In this document: positions 1-6,918 of the stretch, in pieces | Layout: each line of letters begins with the position of its first letter | Position numbering within the stretch: position 1 is the first letter of the stretch | From: a bacterium | Lineage (GTDB): Bacteria; Eremiobacterota; Eremiobacteria; Baltobacterales; Baltobacteraceae | Length of the DNA stretch: 32,268 bases | Direction of reading: 5' to 3' | NCBI GenBank assembly: GCA_021782295.1 | Contig: JAJXVC010000003.1 | Coordinates: 1-32,268 of the forward strand | Translations under genes and position numbers: made by a program | Notes under the pieces: generated by a model | The model's input: only the letters and a program-made list of their open reading frames with translations | Databases searched by the model: none | What the model was told of the DNA's origin: nothing

Positions 1-636
1 GTAGATCTCTGCTTGGCGATAGAGCGGTAGGTGATCGCCGTACTTGCCGACGAGCACGTGGGCGAGCAGCCCCGGCCCGGCCATGCCGCGTTCGATCGGG
101 CGCGTCGGTGCTGGCGCCTGCACGATCATATCGCAGCGGGTGCACGCGAGCTTTGGGCGCACGGTGCGAATCACTTTGAAACGCACCGGTTCGAGTTCGA
201 GTATCTCCGAAACGTCGTCGCCGAGATGCGCGAGTGCACCGCCGCAATCGGGGCAGGCTTCGTCGCGCGGCATGATAGTATTCGTTTCGCGCGGGAGATG
301 CGCGGGGAACACGCGCCGCGGTTTTGCTGCGTCAACAGCGGGCGTTGCTGTGCCCTGCACGGCCAGCTCGCACGAACGCTGCGCAGCGGCGCTCTCAAGT
401 TGCTCGACCCACAACTCCAACTGCTCGATCTGCTGCTCGCGCTTTTCGCTACGGCGTCCGAATTGCAAGCGGCGCAGTTTGAGAATCTGCAGTTTCAGCG
501 TTTCGATTTCCACCGAGTAGGAAAGCAGTTGCGCGTCCTTGGTGACGAGTTGCGCGTGCTGTTCGTGCAACAACGCTTTCAGTTCCGCGTGGCTCAACCC
601 GTCGAGATTGGGGAGCGTCGCGTTCGCTGAATCCAT
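1..636 (-). CDS. tnpC: IS66 transposase TnpC (partial: N-terminal 212 codons)
   Basis: DDE transposase of an IS66 element, open from its ATG at 636 to the window edge. It aligns throughout with the N-terminal part of the 549-residue TnpC of copy 2. Visible parts are a leucine-zipper-like coiled coil, a basic FGRRSEK segment, the IS66 zinc-finger with two Cys-x2-Cys pairs (CPDCGG and CTRCD), and the start of the catalytic domain (MAGPGLLAHVLVGKYGDHLP). The catalytic acids lie beyond the edge. Compared with copy 2 the coiled coil is two heptads (14 residues) shorter. The start is fixed by homology with copy 2, which shares the MDSAN opening. An 88-bp gap separates it from tnpB upstream. Confidence 0.93.
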   Translation of the reverse strand, partial: MDSANATLPNLDGLSHAELKALLHEQHAQLVTKDAQLLSYSVEIETLKLQILKLRRLQFGRRSEKREQQIEQLELWVEQLESAAAQRSCELAVQGTATPAVDAAKPRRVFPAHLPRETNTIMPRDEACPDCGGALAHLGDDVSEILELEPVRFKVIRTVRPKLACTRCDMIVQAPAPTRPIERGMAGPGLLAHVLVGKYGDHLPLYRQAEIY

Positions 637-724
637 GCATTGATTGTACGTGATGTACGTGCAAAGTTCAAGCAGGTTGCATCATCATTTTACAAACAAA
701 AAACGCGCGCAGCGCGCTGCGCAA

Positions 725-1084
725 TCACACCTCGATCAGCGGTGCAGCAGTACGCACCGGATGTCGCCAATCAATTCCCTCCAGCAACATCGAGAGTTGC
801 GCCGCGCTTAGCGATACGCTGCCGCTGTGTGCTTGCGGCCAAATAAAACGGCCGCGCTCCAAACGCTTGGCCATCAAACAAAGACCCGTGCCATCCCACC
901 AAAATACCTTGAGCAGATCGCCACGCCGTCCGCGAAACACGAAGAGGTGCCCGCAAAACGGACTGCGCACCAGCGCGTTCTGCACCAGCGCGCTTAAACC
1001 GGTGAAGCCTTTGCGCATATCTGTTACGCCAGCAGCAAGCCAAATACGCGTGCCGGTCGGAGCGCCCGTCGGCACCACGCTCAT
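725..1084 (-). CDS. tnpB: IS66 accessory protein TnpB (IS66 Orf2)
   Basis: Small IS66 Orf2 protein of 119 residues, required with TnpA and TnpC for transposition; its biochemical role is not well defined. Family landmarks are DMRKGFTGLSALV, the FVFRGRRGDLLKV stretch and WWDGTGLCLMAKRLERGRF. The frame stays open further upstream (to 1333), but that extension is only the shadow of tnpA. The ATG at 1084 overlaps the tnpA stop by 4 nt (ATGA), the usual IS66 coupling, and gives the normal family length. It looks intact. Confidence 0.93.
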   Translation of the reverse strand: MSVVPTGAPTGTRIWLAAGVTDMRKGFTGLSALVQNALVRSPFCGHLFVFRGRRGDLLKVFWWDGTGLCLMAKRLERGRFIWPQAHSGSVSLSAAQLSMLLEGIDWRHPVRTAAPLIEV

Positions 1085-1485
1085 CGCTGCAACGCCGCTA
1101 CCAGCGCGCAGAGCAACGCGGCGTCGAGCGCATCGCTCTCGATCCGCAGCGTCGCACCGGAGGCAAGCGTCAACTGCACGACACTCAAGGCGCTTGACGG
1201 CGCGCTGGAGGAGGGTTGCGGCGCACGCTCCGCAGCAGCGATCGTCACCGGGAGAAACGTCGCGCTCGACGCAATGGCACGAACGTGCTGCGGCTCCGCG
1301 TTGAGTTTGCCAGCACGATAAAGCACTTGCCATTGATAGAGACTCGTGCGGCTCACACCCTGCTCGTGCGCGATCATCAGAACCGATGCACCCGCATGCA
1401 ACGTGAGCTCGACGATACGGCGCTTCTCAGCGAGCGGCACACGGCGGTGGGATCCCCGCCTATGCGGCGATTTCGATACTTCCAT
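1081..1485 (-). CDS. tnpA: IS66 accessory protein TnpA (helix-turn-helix)
   Basis: Small DNA-binding protein of 134 residues, first gene of the IS66 operon. A helix-turn-helix of the IS3/IS66 OrfA type is visible at about residues 17-60 (AEKRRIVELTL, then GVSRTSLYQWQ). A less conserved linker and a C-terminal region ending in ALLCALVAALQR follow. It overlaps tnpB by 4 nt, so the two are probably translationally coupled. It is similar to the tnpA of copy 2 but with many substitutions. Its start lies 85 bp inside the right end of the element, leaving room for the terminal repeat and promoter. Confidence 0.9.
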   Translation of the reverse strand: MEVSKSPHRRGSHRRVPLAEKRRIVELTLHAGASVLMIAHEQGVSRTSLYQWQVLYRAGKLNAEPQHVRAIASSATFLPVTIAAAERAPQPSSSAPSSALSVVQLTLASGATLRIESDALDAALLCALVAALQR

Positions 1486-1544
1486 GGTGACCTCGCGATG
1501 GTACGAATGTTTTCTCTATCATCGCGAACACCAGGCTACGAAAG

Positions 1545-1570
1545 CAAGACGGCCTCTAAACTACGCTTAC
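1545..1570 (-). repeat. Right terminal inverted repeat of IS66 copy 1
   Basis: Read inward from 1570 the end begins GTAAGCG and contains GGCCGTCTTG, as do both ends of copy 2. The match stops at 1570, where IS3 transposase coding begins, and this sets the element boundary. Confidence 0.8.
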
Positions 1571-1881
1571 GTCAAAAGTGCCACGCCGTCGCCGTGCCGC
1601 AAACCCGCGTTCGCTCCGATGGGTTCCAACGGCGGTGAACGAGGTCTGGAGTATGGATTTTATGATCGACCGACTTGCCGATAAACGTTCGTACCGGCTT
1701 TTGAACCTCGTCGACATCTTCTCTCGCGAGTGCGTGGCCATGGAGGTGGCGCAATCCTTTCGGTCCGAAGACGCCGTACGAGTGTTGAAGAACGCGTGCC
1801 GGGAACACGGCCTGCCCAAAGCAATCCGTTGTGATAATGGAACAGAATTCGTCGCGATGTCTGTTGACCGGTGGGCGTATG
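1571..1881 (+). pseudogene. IS3-family transposase OrfB, middle fragment (rve integrase core)
   Basis: DDE transposase/integrase-core fragment of about 100 residues, missing its start (cut by IS66 copy 1) and its end (cut by IS66 copy 2). Two of the three catalytic acids are visible: the Asp in EVWSMDFM and the Asp in RCDNGTEF. The third is in the downstream piece at 5103-5446. The frame reads directly out of the IS66 end at 1571 with no stop, and breaks at 1882 after DRWAYG. An internal GTG at 1578 could act as a start but is not a native gene start. OrfB of the IS407-like IS3 branch is the closest match by motif. Confidence 0.88.
1874..1881. repeat. Target-site duplication, left copy (ggcgtatg)
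   Basis: Eight bases, ggcgtatg, immediately left of IS66 copy 2 and repeated immediately right of it at 5095-5102. Eight bp is the known IS66 duplication length. Joining across it restores the IS3 orfB frame. Confidence 0.93.
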
Positions 1882-1907
1882 GTAAGCGTCTGTTGAGGGC
1901 CGTCTTG
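1882..1907 (+). repeat. Left terminal inverted repeat of IS66 copy 2
   Basis: Begins GTAAGCGTCTGTT and contains GGCCGTCTTG. It pairs with the reverse complement of 5069-5094 with four mismatches in 26 positions (positions 5, 14, 15 and 16). Confidence 0.93.
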
Positions 1908-1943
1908 ACGACGAGCGGACGGTGTGCTGATCCGGCGTCGGCT

Positions 1944-3593
1944 CTATGCCGGAAGTACGGGCGTCTCGGCGTTGTCGCTGATCTGCATGGTTTCAGGCGC
2001 CTTCAGATTCCAGGGCAGTAATTCGTCGATCCGATTGATCGGATGATCGGCGATGCGCGCGAGCACCTCGCGTAGAAACGCTTCGAGATTGAGGCCGTTG
2101 AGTTTGGCGCTGCCGAGCAGGCTGTAGAGCGCTGCAGCGCGTTCGCCGCCGGCGTCGCTACCGGCGAACAGGAAGTTCTTGCGTCCCAGCGCGACGCAGC
2201 GCAACGCGCGTTCGGCGGCGTTGTTATCGATCTCGATGCGGCCGTCCTCGCAATAGCGGCAGAGCGCCTCCCAGCGATGCAGGGCATAGAAGATGGCTTT
2301 GGCAAGCGCGGATTTGCGCGAGAGCGGTACGAGCGTTTGCTGCAGCCAAACGTGCAACGCAGCGAGCAGCGGGCGGCTGCGTTCCCGGCGCACCGCGCGG
2401 CGTTGGTCTGGAGGTTGCTCGCGAATCGCTTTTTCGATAGCGTAGAGCGCGCCGATCCGATCGAGCATCTCTGCGGCGATGGCCGATGCGTTGGCCGCGT
2501 GCAGATCGAAGAACTTGCGCCGTACGTGCGCCCAGCACGCCGCTTCGCGCACCTGCCCGCCCTCGTAGAGCTTGGCAAAGCCTGCATAGCCGTCGGCGTG
2601 CAAGACGCCGGTGAAATCTTTGAGGTGCGTCTGCGGGTTTTCGCCCTTGCGATCGGGCGAGTAGGCAAACCAGACTGCCGGAGCCGCTTCACCGGCACAC
2701 GGGCGCTCGTCGCGCACGTAGGTCCACAGGCGCCCGGTTTTGGTTTTTCCGCGCCCGGGCGCGAGCACCGGAAGCGGCGTATCGTCGCCGTGCACGACGT
2801 CGGCGGCGAAGACGTGTGTGCGTAGCGCATCGGTGAGCGGCGCGAGCAAGGCCGCGGTATTCCCCACCCACTGCGCGAGCAGCGTGCGGTCGAGTTCCAC
2901 CCCTTCGCGTGCGTAGATCTCCGCTTGCCGATAGAGCGGCAGGTGATCGGCGTACTTGCCGACGAGCACGTGGGCGAGCAGCCCCGGCCCGGCCATGCCG
3001 CGTTCGATCGGGCGCGTCGGTGCCGACGCCTGCACGATCGTATCGCAGTGGGTGCAGGCGAGCTTCGGGCGCACGGTGCGAAGCACTTTGAAACGCATCG
3101 GTTCGAGTTCGAGTATCTCGGCAACGTCCTCGCCGAGATGCGCGAGCGCACCGCCGCAATCGGGGCAGGCTTCGTCGCACGGCATGATGGTATTCGTTTC
3201 GCGCGGCAGATGCGCGGGGAACGCGCGCCGCGGTTTTTTGGCGCGCTCCGCAGCGGGTGCTGACTGCGCGCGTTCGGTCGGCGCGCTCGTGCGCTGCGCG
3301 TCGGTCGTCTCGAGTTCTTCAACCCAGAGCTCCAACTGCTCGATTTCTTGCTCGCGCTTTTCGCTCCGGCGTCCGAATTGCAAGCGACGCAGCTTGAGAA
3401 TCTGTAGCTTGAGGCTTTCGATGAGCAGCGCGCTGGATATTATCTGCGCATCTCTGGCGACGATCTGCTCGTCCTTGATGGCGATCTGCTCATCCTTGGT
3501 GGCGATCCGTGCGTGCTGTTCGTGTAGCAACGATTTCAATTCAGCGATGCTCAACCCGTCGAGATCGGGGAGCGTTCCGTTCGCTGAATCCAT
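1944..3593 (-). CDS. tnpC: IS66 transposase TnpC (DDE)
   Basis: Complete 549-residue IS66 transposase. In order: a coiled coil at about residues 20-66 with near-identical heptads (KDEQIAI, KDEQIVA, RDAQIIS), a basic GRRSEKREQ segment, zinc-finger cysteines C143/C146 and C180/C183, and the catalytic core. The core acids are D270 in HGDDTP, D334 in LHADGYAGF and E461 in NNAAERALR, with CWAHVRRKFFD between them. All family residues seem present, so the protein could be active. The heptad tract is 14 residues longer than in copy 1. The stop lies 62 bp from the left end of the element. The overlapping long frames on both strands are shadows of this gene. Confidence 0.96.
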   Translation of the reverse strand: MDSANGTLPDLDGLSIAELKSLLHEQHARIATKDEQIAIKDEQIVARDAQIISSALLIESLKLQILKLRRLQFGRRSEKREQEIEQLELWVEELETTDAQRTSAPTERAQSAPAAERAKKPRRAFPAHLPRETNTIMPCDEACPDCGGALAHLGEDVAEILELEPMRFKVLRTVRPKLACTHCDTIVQASAPTRPIERGMAGPGLLAHVLVGKYADHLPLYRQAEIYAREGVELDRTLLAQWVGNTAALLAPLTDALRTHVFAADVVHGDDTPLPVLAPGRGKTKTGRLWTYVRDERPCAGEAAPAVWFAYSPDRKGENPQTHLKDFTGVLHADGYAGFAKLYEGGQVREAACWAHVRRKFFDLHAANASAIAAEMLDRIGALYAIEKAIREQPPDQRRAVRRERSRPLLAALHVWLQQTLVPLSRKSALAKAIFYALHRWEALCRYCEDGRIEIDNNAAERALRCVALGRKNFLFAGSDAGGERAAALYSLLGSAKLNGLNLEAFLREVLARIADHPINRIDELLPWNLKAPETMQISDNAETPVLPA

Positions 3594-3691
3594 GCAGCTA
3601 TCGTACCGAATAAACGCACCGTGTCAAGCACATTGCGTCATCATCGCAAGAAACAAATCAAGAAACGCAACGCGCGCATCGCGCTGCAATA

Positions 3692-4051
3692 TCACACCTC
3701 GATCGATGGTGCAGCGGTGCGCACCGGATGGCGCCAATCGATTCCTTCGAGCAACATCGAGAGTTGCGCTGCGCTCAGCGAGACGCTCCCGCTCTGCGCC
3801 TGCGGCCAAATGAAACGCCCGCGCTCCAGACGCTTGGCCATCAAGCACAACCCCGTGCCATCCCACCACAATACCTTGAGCAGATCGCCGCGCCGTCCGC
3901 GAAAGAGAAACAGATGCCCGCAGAACGGACTGCGCGCCAGCGCGTTCTGCACCAGCGCGCTTAAACCGGTGAAGCCTTTGCGCATATCCGTCACGCCGGC
4001 AGCAAGCCAAATACGCGTGCCGGTCGGCACACTCGTCGGCACCACGCTCAT
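3692..4051 (-). CDS. tnpB: IS66 accessory protein TnpB (IS66 Orf2)
   Basis: Intact 119-residue IS66 Orf2 protein, close to its counterpart in copy 1, with DMRKGFTGLSALV, FLFRGRRGDLLKV and WWDGTGLCLMAKRL. The ATG at 4051 overlaps the tnpA stop by 4 nt. A longer in-frame opening reaches 4303 but is tnpA shadow. The first 24 codons lie inside the duplicated 557-bp unit, so a stub of this gene recurs at 4534-4608. A 98-bp gap separates it from tnpC downstream. Confidence 0.93.
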   Translation of the reverse strand: MSVVPTSVPTGTRIWLAAGVTDMRKGFTGLSALVQNALARSPFCGHLFLFRGRRGDLLKVLWWDGTGLCLMAKRLERGRFIWPQAQSGSVSLSAAQLSMLLEGIDWRHPVRTAAPSIEV

Positions 4052-4452
4052 CGCTGCAACGCCGCTACCAGCGCGCAGAGCAACCCGGCGTCGAGCGCAT
4101 CGCTCTCGATCCGTAGCGTCGCACCGGAAGTGAACGTCAGGTGCACGACACTCAAGGCGCCGGGATGCGAACCAGATGACGGTTGCGGCGCACGCCCAGT
4201 AGCAGCGATCGTCACCGGAAGAAACGTCGCGCTCGACGCGACGGAACGAGCGCGCGACCGCGGCTCCGTGGTGAGCTTGCCGGCACGATAGAGCGCTTGC
4301 CATTGATAGAGACTATTGCGGCTCACACCCTGCTCGCGCGCGATCGCCAGAACCGATGCACCAGCGCGCAACGTGAGCTCGACTAGGCGACGCTTTTCAG
4401 CGAGCGATAGGCGGCGTGCTGCGCGCCGATGCGGCGCTGCCGATACTTCCAT
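4048..4452 (-). CDS. tnpA: IS66 accessory protein TnpA, first copy
   Basis: 134-residue helix-turn-helix protein (AEKRRLVELTLRAG, GVSRNSLYQWQ), first gene of the IS66 operon. It overlaps tnpB by 4 nt and is the copy linked to intact tnpB and tnpC. A second, identical gene lies 557 bp away at 4605-5009. It is diverged from copy 1's TnpA, most strongly at the N-terminus and in the linker. Confidence 0.92.
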   Translation of the reverse strand: MEVSAAPHRRAARRLSLAEKRRLVELTLRAGASVLAIAREQGVSRNSLYQWQALYRAGKLTTEPRSRARSVASSATFLPVTIAATGRAPQPSSGSHPGALSVVHLTFTSGATLRIESDALDAGLLCALVAALQR

Positions 4453-4511
4453 GAATGCCTCGCGATGGAACGAGTGTTTCCCTTATCATCGCGGACGGCA
4501 GACTACGGAAG

Positions 4512-4537
4512 CAAGACGGCCTGGAACAGACGGTTAC
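4512..4537 (-). repeat. Internal copy of the IS66 right inverted repeat
   Basis: Identical to 5069-5094. This is the original right end of the 2656-bp element, now internal because the duplicated 557-bp unit starts directly at 4538. No target duplication separates the two. Confidence 0.92.
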
Positions 4538-4608
4538 CGCATATCCGTCACGCCGGCAGCAAGCCAAATACGCGTGCCGGTCGGCACACTCGTCGGCACC
4601 ACGCTCAT
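4534..4608 (-). pseudogene. Truncated tnpB stub in the duplicated unit
   Basis: The second copy of tnpB keeps only its first 24 codons (MSVVPTSVP to GVTDMR). At 4537 it meets the internal IS terminus and stops at once in TAA (4534-4536). The start overlaps the second tnpA exactly as in the intact operon. It cannot make a functional Orf2 protein. Confidence 0.88.
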
Positions 4609-5009
4609 CGCTGCAACGCCGCTACCAGCGCGCAGAGCAACCCGGCGTCGAGCGCATCGCTCTCGATCCGTAGCGTCGCACCGGAAGTGAACGTCAGGTG
4701 CACGACACTCAAGGCGCCGGGATGCGAACCAGATGACGGTTGCGGCGCACGCCCAGTAGCAGCGATCGTCACCGGAAGAAACGTCGCGCTCGACGCGACG
4801 GAACGAGCGCGCGACCGCGGCTCCGTGGTGAGCTTGCCGGCACGATAGAGCGCTTGCCATTGATAGAGACTATTGCGGCTCACACCCTGCTCGCGCGCGA
4901 TCGCCAGAACCGATGCACCAGCGCGCAACGTGAGCTCGACTAGGCGACGCTTTTCAGCGAGCGATAGGCGGCGTGCTGCGCGCCGATGCGGCGCTGCCGA
5001 TACTTCCAT
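4605..5009 (-). CDS. tnpA: IS66 accessory protein TnpA, duplicated identical copy
   Basis: Translation identical over all 134 residues to the tnpA at 4048-4452, 557 bp away. This copy is nearest the outer terminus of the element and therefore sits directly behind any promoter there. It is followed only by the 24-codon tnpB stub. If both copies are expressed, TnpA dosage would exceed that of TnpB and TnpC. Sequence identity suggests the duplication is recent, or is an assembly artefact. Confidence 0.9.
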   Translation of the reverse strand: MEVSAAPHRRAARRLSLAEKRRLVELTLRAGASVLAIAREQGVSRNSLYQWQALYRAGKLTTEPRSRARSVASSATFLPVTIAATGRAPQPSSGSHPGALSVVHLTFTSGATLRIESDALDAGLLCALVAALQR

Positions 5010-5068
5010 GAATGCCTCGCGATGGAACGAGTGTTTCCCTTATCATCGCGGACGGCAGACTACGGAAG

Positions 5069-5094
5069 CAAGACGGCCTGGAACAGACGGTTAC
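5069..5094 (-). repeat. Right terminal inverted repeat of IS66 copy 2
   Basis: Read inward it begins GTAACCGTCTGTT and contains GGCCGTCTTG. It matches the left end at 22 of 26 positions and is directly followed by the target duplication ggcgtatg. Confidence 0.93.
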
Positions 5095-5102
5095 GGCGTA
5101 TG
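5095..5102. repeat. Target-site duplication, right copy (ggcgtatg)
   Basis: Same eight bases as 1874-1881, directly outside the right inverted repeat of IS66 copy 2. Confidence 0.93.
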
Positions 5103-5446
5103 CGAACCAGGTGCAACTCGATTTCTCGCGACCGGGTACGCCGACCGACAATGCGTTTATCGAATCGTTTAACGGCGGCGCCCGGCGCGAGCTCCTCAAC
5201 CCCGCGTCCTTCGAAACCCTCGACGAAGCCCGCTGGGCTGTGCGAATTTGGCGGATCAAGTATAATGAATTCCGACCGCACTCAATGTTGGCTGACAAAA
5301 CGCCAAACGAGTATGCGCGATCGGTAGAATCGAACCCAACGCGCCGATTTTCCACAGTTCGGGCCGTCCCACGAATCCGATCGCGGCCAGCACCTCGGGG
5401 ACCACAACTCATTGGACGCGGATTTACGGGGGCCAGGCCACATTAG
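5103..5446 (+). pseudogene. IS3-family transposase OrfB, C-terminal fragment
   Basis: C-terminal part of the interrupted OrfB. Joined to 1881 it continues in frame from WAY into ANQVQLDFSRPG, then PTDNAFIESFNGG, which holds the third catalytic acid (Glu of IES), and the usual YNEFRPHS and TPNEYA motifs. The frame then runs about 38 residues past the normal OrfB end, through the presumed IS3 terminus, to a TAG at 5444-5446. So the native stop may be lost or this tail is non-native. A 69-bp stretch without other visible features separates it from the acyltransferase. Confidence 0.88.
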
Positions 5447-5515
5447 ACGTTTGTTTTCGCAGCATGCACCGATTACGGACAGCATAGCGATCGACATAAT
5501 TAGCTAATCCAATTG

Positions 5516-6085
5516 CTAGGTCCACGCACCTTCTTCCGGGTTAAACATCCGTATCGCGCGAGCCGGATTGCCCGCAATCAAAGTATAATTACCGAAGCGG
5601 CCGCTCACGACAGCATTGGGTGCGACGTAGCACCCTCGGCCGAGCGTCGTCCCGGGTAATATCACCGACCCGATTCCTAGAAAGCATCCGTCGCCGATCT
5701 CTACCGCTGCTTCACCACTCATTGGCTGCCTGCTAACGGGAACTCCGACGTTTTCATACCCGTGGTACGAATCCCCTATGAAAACACGCGCTGATCCAAT
5801 AACATCGTCACCAATGCGGATCGTATTTGTGCACGACACTACCAGATCAGCGCCGAATCCACATCGATCGCCAAACACGCATACCGGCCAATGTTGCTTA
5901 CCCATAAATCTATCTGACGCTATTAACGTAAGTCCGCTGCCAAAAAAGCACTCTTTTCCGACGCTGACGTGTTTCGCTCCGAATATTCGAATCGAGAACG
6001 GCTTAATGAACGATCCGCTCCCAAACTTTTTAAACCGATACCATATTTTCTGGAAACGCGAAATGACCATGATGAATATTTTCAT
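5516..6085 (-). CDS. Hexapeptide-repeat acyltransferase (WbbJ/maltose O-acetyltransferase-like)
   Basis: 189-residue left-handed beta-helix acyltransferase that probably moves an acetyl group from acetyl-CoA to a sugar hydroxyl. Hexapeptide-like turns run from about residue 68 to 165 (IRIGDDVIGS, VEIGDGCFLGIGSVI, LGRGCYVAPNAVVS). The family end motif LIAGNPARAIR is at about 169-179. H108 in IGDSYHG sits where these enzymes keep a catalytic histidine. The start ATG overlaps the methyltransferase stop (ATGA), so it is the last gene of the glycan operon. It likely O-acetylates the glycan or its precursor. Acceptor unknown. Confidence 0.88.
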   Translation of the reverse strand: MKIFIMVISRFQKIWYRFKKFGSGSFIKPFSIRIFGAKHVSVGKECFFGSGLTLIASDRFMGKQHWPVCVFGDRCGFGADLVVSCTNTIRIGDDVIGSARVFIGDSYHGYENVGVPVSRQPMSGEAAVEIGDGCFLGIGSVILPGTTLGRGCYVAPNAVVSGRFGNYTLIAGNPARAIRMFNPEEGAWT

Positions 6086-6918
6086 TGTGTGTTCTTAACA
6101 CCGAACAAGCCAAAGGCTAACGAAGGAACACGGTACGTTAAAAGCTGGCTAAGCGCAGCCACGGCAAACCAAAACCGTCGCGGTCTCCATCGAATGCTAT
6201 CGAGCAAATCTTCCGTCATGGCTTCGGCGTGTGCGTCTCGACGAAGAAATTTTAGCCCAGCTAGGCCTACGCAACGGAACCCGAGACCTTGCAGTTTCTC
6301 AAGCGGCCAGCCAGATAAGTGGCATTGTAGGCGATTCCCGTCGACGGCGCCTTGCGGAACAAATCCGTTGGGTGATGTCACAATGACCTTTTTTTTCGCC
6401 CACCGCTGCGCTTTGCTGAGCACATCGAGTGCCTGCGCCTCTTCCATATGTTCAATAACTTCAATAAGAACTACAGCATCGAAGGAACGATCCGGGAGAG
6501 CCAGCTCTTCAATTCGACAGTTAAGAAATTCCGTGTGTGTCTTTCTTGCGCGCGCTTGCTCAAAGTAGGGCTTGAACGGTTCCACACCAACACTAAGCTG
6601 TATTGAACGGCACGAAGCTATCGGCGAGTTGGGCCCACACCCAAGGTCAAGGACAGTATTGCAATCGCGTAGCTCCGATTGCAATACATATGGTAGCGTT
6701 CGAAACAGGCGCGAAAGTGTCCGTGTGTGGTAGAGAAATTCAAAAATATTTATTTTAGAGCCTTTCTCGGTGGGTAAGTTGGAGCTCTCCCGGCGGATTG
6801 CAATAATAACGGCTACAATCGCGAGCCAATATCCAACGTCGCCTAGGACGTACGCAAGTTTAGTCGGCTGCAAAATTAGCGAGAAAACCACAAACAAGAA
6901 CCCTGGTAGAAAAATCAT
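6082..6918 (-). CDS. Class I SAM-dependent methyltransferase, membrane-anchored
   Basis: 278-residue protein. Two hydrophobic N-terminal segments (about residues 3-18 and 24-41) precede a Rossmann methyltransferase domain. SAM motif I is VLDLGCGP (89-96), the acidic residue after strand 2 is E113 (VGVEP), and a motif IV-like IEVIEHM is at 152-158. A hydrophobic patch near 248-272 may be a third membrane contact. Similar methyltransferases act in O-antigen and capsule loci on sugars or lipid-linked intermediates. The ATG shares one base with the upstream stop (TAATG) and the gene's own stop overlaps the acyltransferase by 4 nt. Substrate unknown. Confidence 0.85.
   Translation of the reverse strand: MIFLPGFLFVVFSLILQPTKLAYVLGDVGYWLAIVAVIIAIRRESSNLPTEKGSKINIFEFLYHTRTLSRLFRTLPYVLQSELRDCNTVLDLGCGPNSPIASCRSIQLSVGVEPFKPYFEQARARKTHTEFLNCRIEELALPDRSFDAVVLIEVIEHMEEAQALDVLSKAQRWAKKKVIVTSPNGFVPQGAVDGNRLQCHLSGWPLEKLQGLGFRCVGLAGLKFLRRDAHAEAMTEDLLDSIRWRPRRFWFAVAALSQLLTYRVPSLAFGLFGVKNTQ

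Larger units (their letters stand above)
1..1570 (-). mobile_element. IS66-family insertion sequence, copy 1 (partial, runs off left edge)
   Basis: The three IS66 genes occur in the standard order tnpA-tnpB-tnpC, all on the minus strand, with tnpC cut by the window edge. The right terminus is placed at 1570 because the last 26 bases (1545-1570) match the termini of the second IS66 in this window: a terminal GTAAGCG (read inward) and a subterminal GGCCGTCTTG. Directly after 1570 the sequence becomes an IS3-type transposase reading frame, so this element sits inside an IS3 gene. The proteins are clearly related to those of copy 2 but not identical, so the two copies are separate lineages. The far end and target duplication lie outside the window; the duplication would start at 1571 (gtcaaaag). 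Confidence 0.9.
3981..4537. repeat. 557-bp direct repeat, unit 1
   Basis: This segment covers the 5' end of tnpB, all of tnpA and the right IS terminus. It is repeated with no difference that I can see at 4538-5094 (constant offset 557, identical TnpA translation). Its right edge coincides with the last base of the IS inverted repeat (ggttac). Confidence 0.95.
1882..5094 (-). mobile_element. IS66-family insertion sequence, copy 2, with internal 557-bp tandem duplication
   Basis: A complete IS66 element bounded by 26-bp imperfect inverted repeats (1882-1907 and 5069-5094; 22 of 26 match) and by 8-bp direct repeats. The normal element would be 1882-4537 (2656 bp, usual for IS66) with tnpA, tnpB and tnpC in order on the minus strand. 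Another 557 bp, an exact copy of 3981-4537, is attached after the right terminus before the target duplication. The element therefore has three IS ends, two identical tnpA genes and a tnpB stub. Confidence 0.93.
4538..5094. repeat. 557-bp direct repeat, unit 2
   Basis: Apparently exact second copy of 3981-4537. It abuts unit 1 with no extra bases and is followed by the target duplication at 5095-5102. Confidence 0.95.
1571..5440 (+). mobile_element. IS3-family element remnant, interrupted by two IS66 elements
   Basis: Two pieces of one IS3-family OrfB lie on the plus strand on either side of IS66 copy 2, and the upstream piece is itself cut by IS66 copy 1 at 1570. Removing copy 2 and one 8-bp duplication restores an uninterrupted reading frame. 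A likely right terminus ends near 5440: read inward it begins TGGCCTGGCCCCCGTAAATC, a TG-start, C-rich end typical of IS3 termini. The left end, orfA and the first part of orfB are outside the window, so the terminus cannot be confirmed by pairing. Confidence 0.7.

Noticed and set aside
2003..3322. Long minus-strand frame (439 codons) inside IS66 tnpC, and other long frames on both strands across the IS region
   Set aside because: They overlap a clear TnpC with catalytic residues in place, are Arg/Ser-rich and show no family motifs. They are shadows of high-GC coding sequence.
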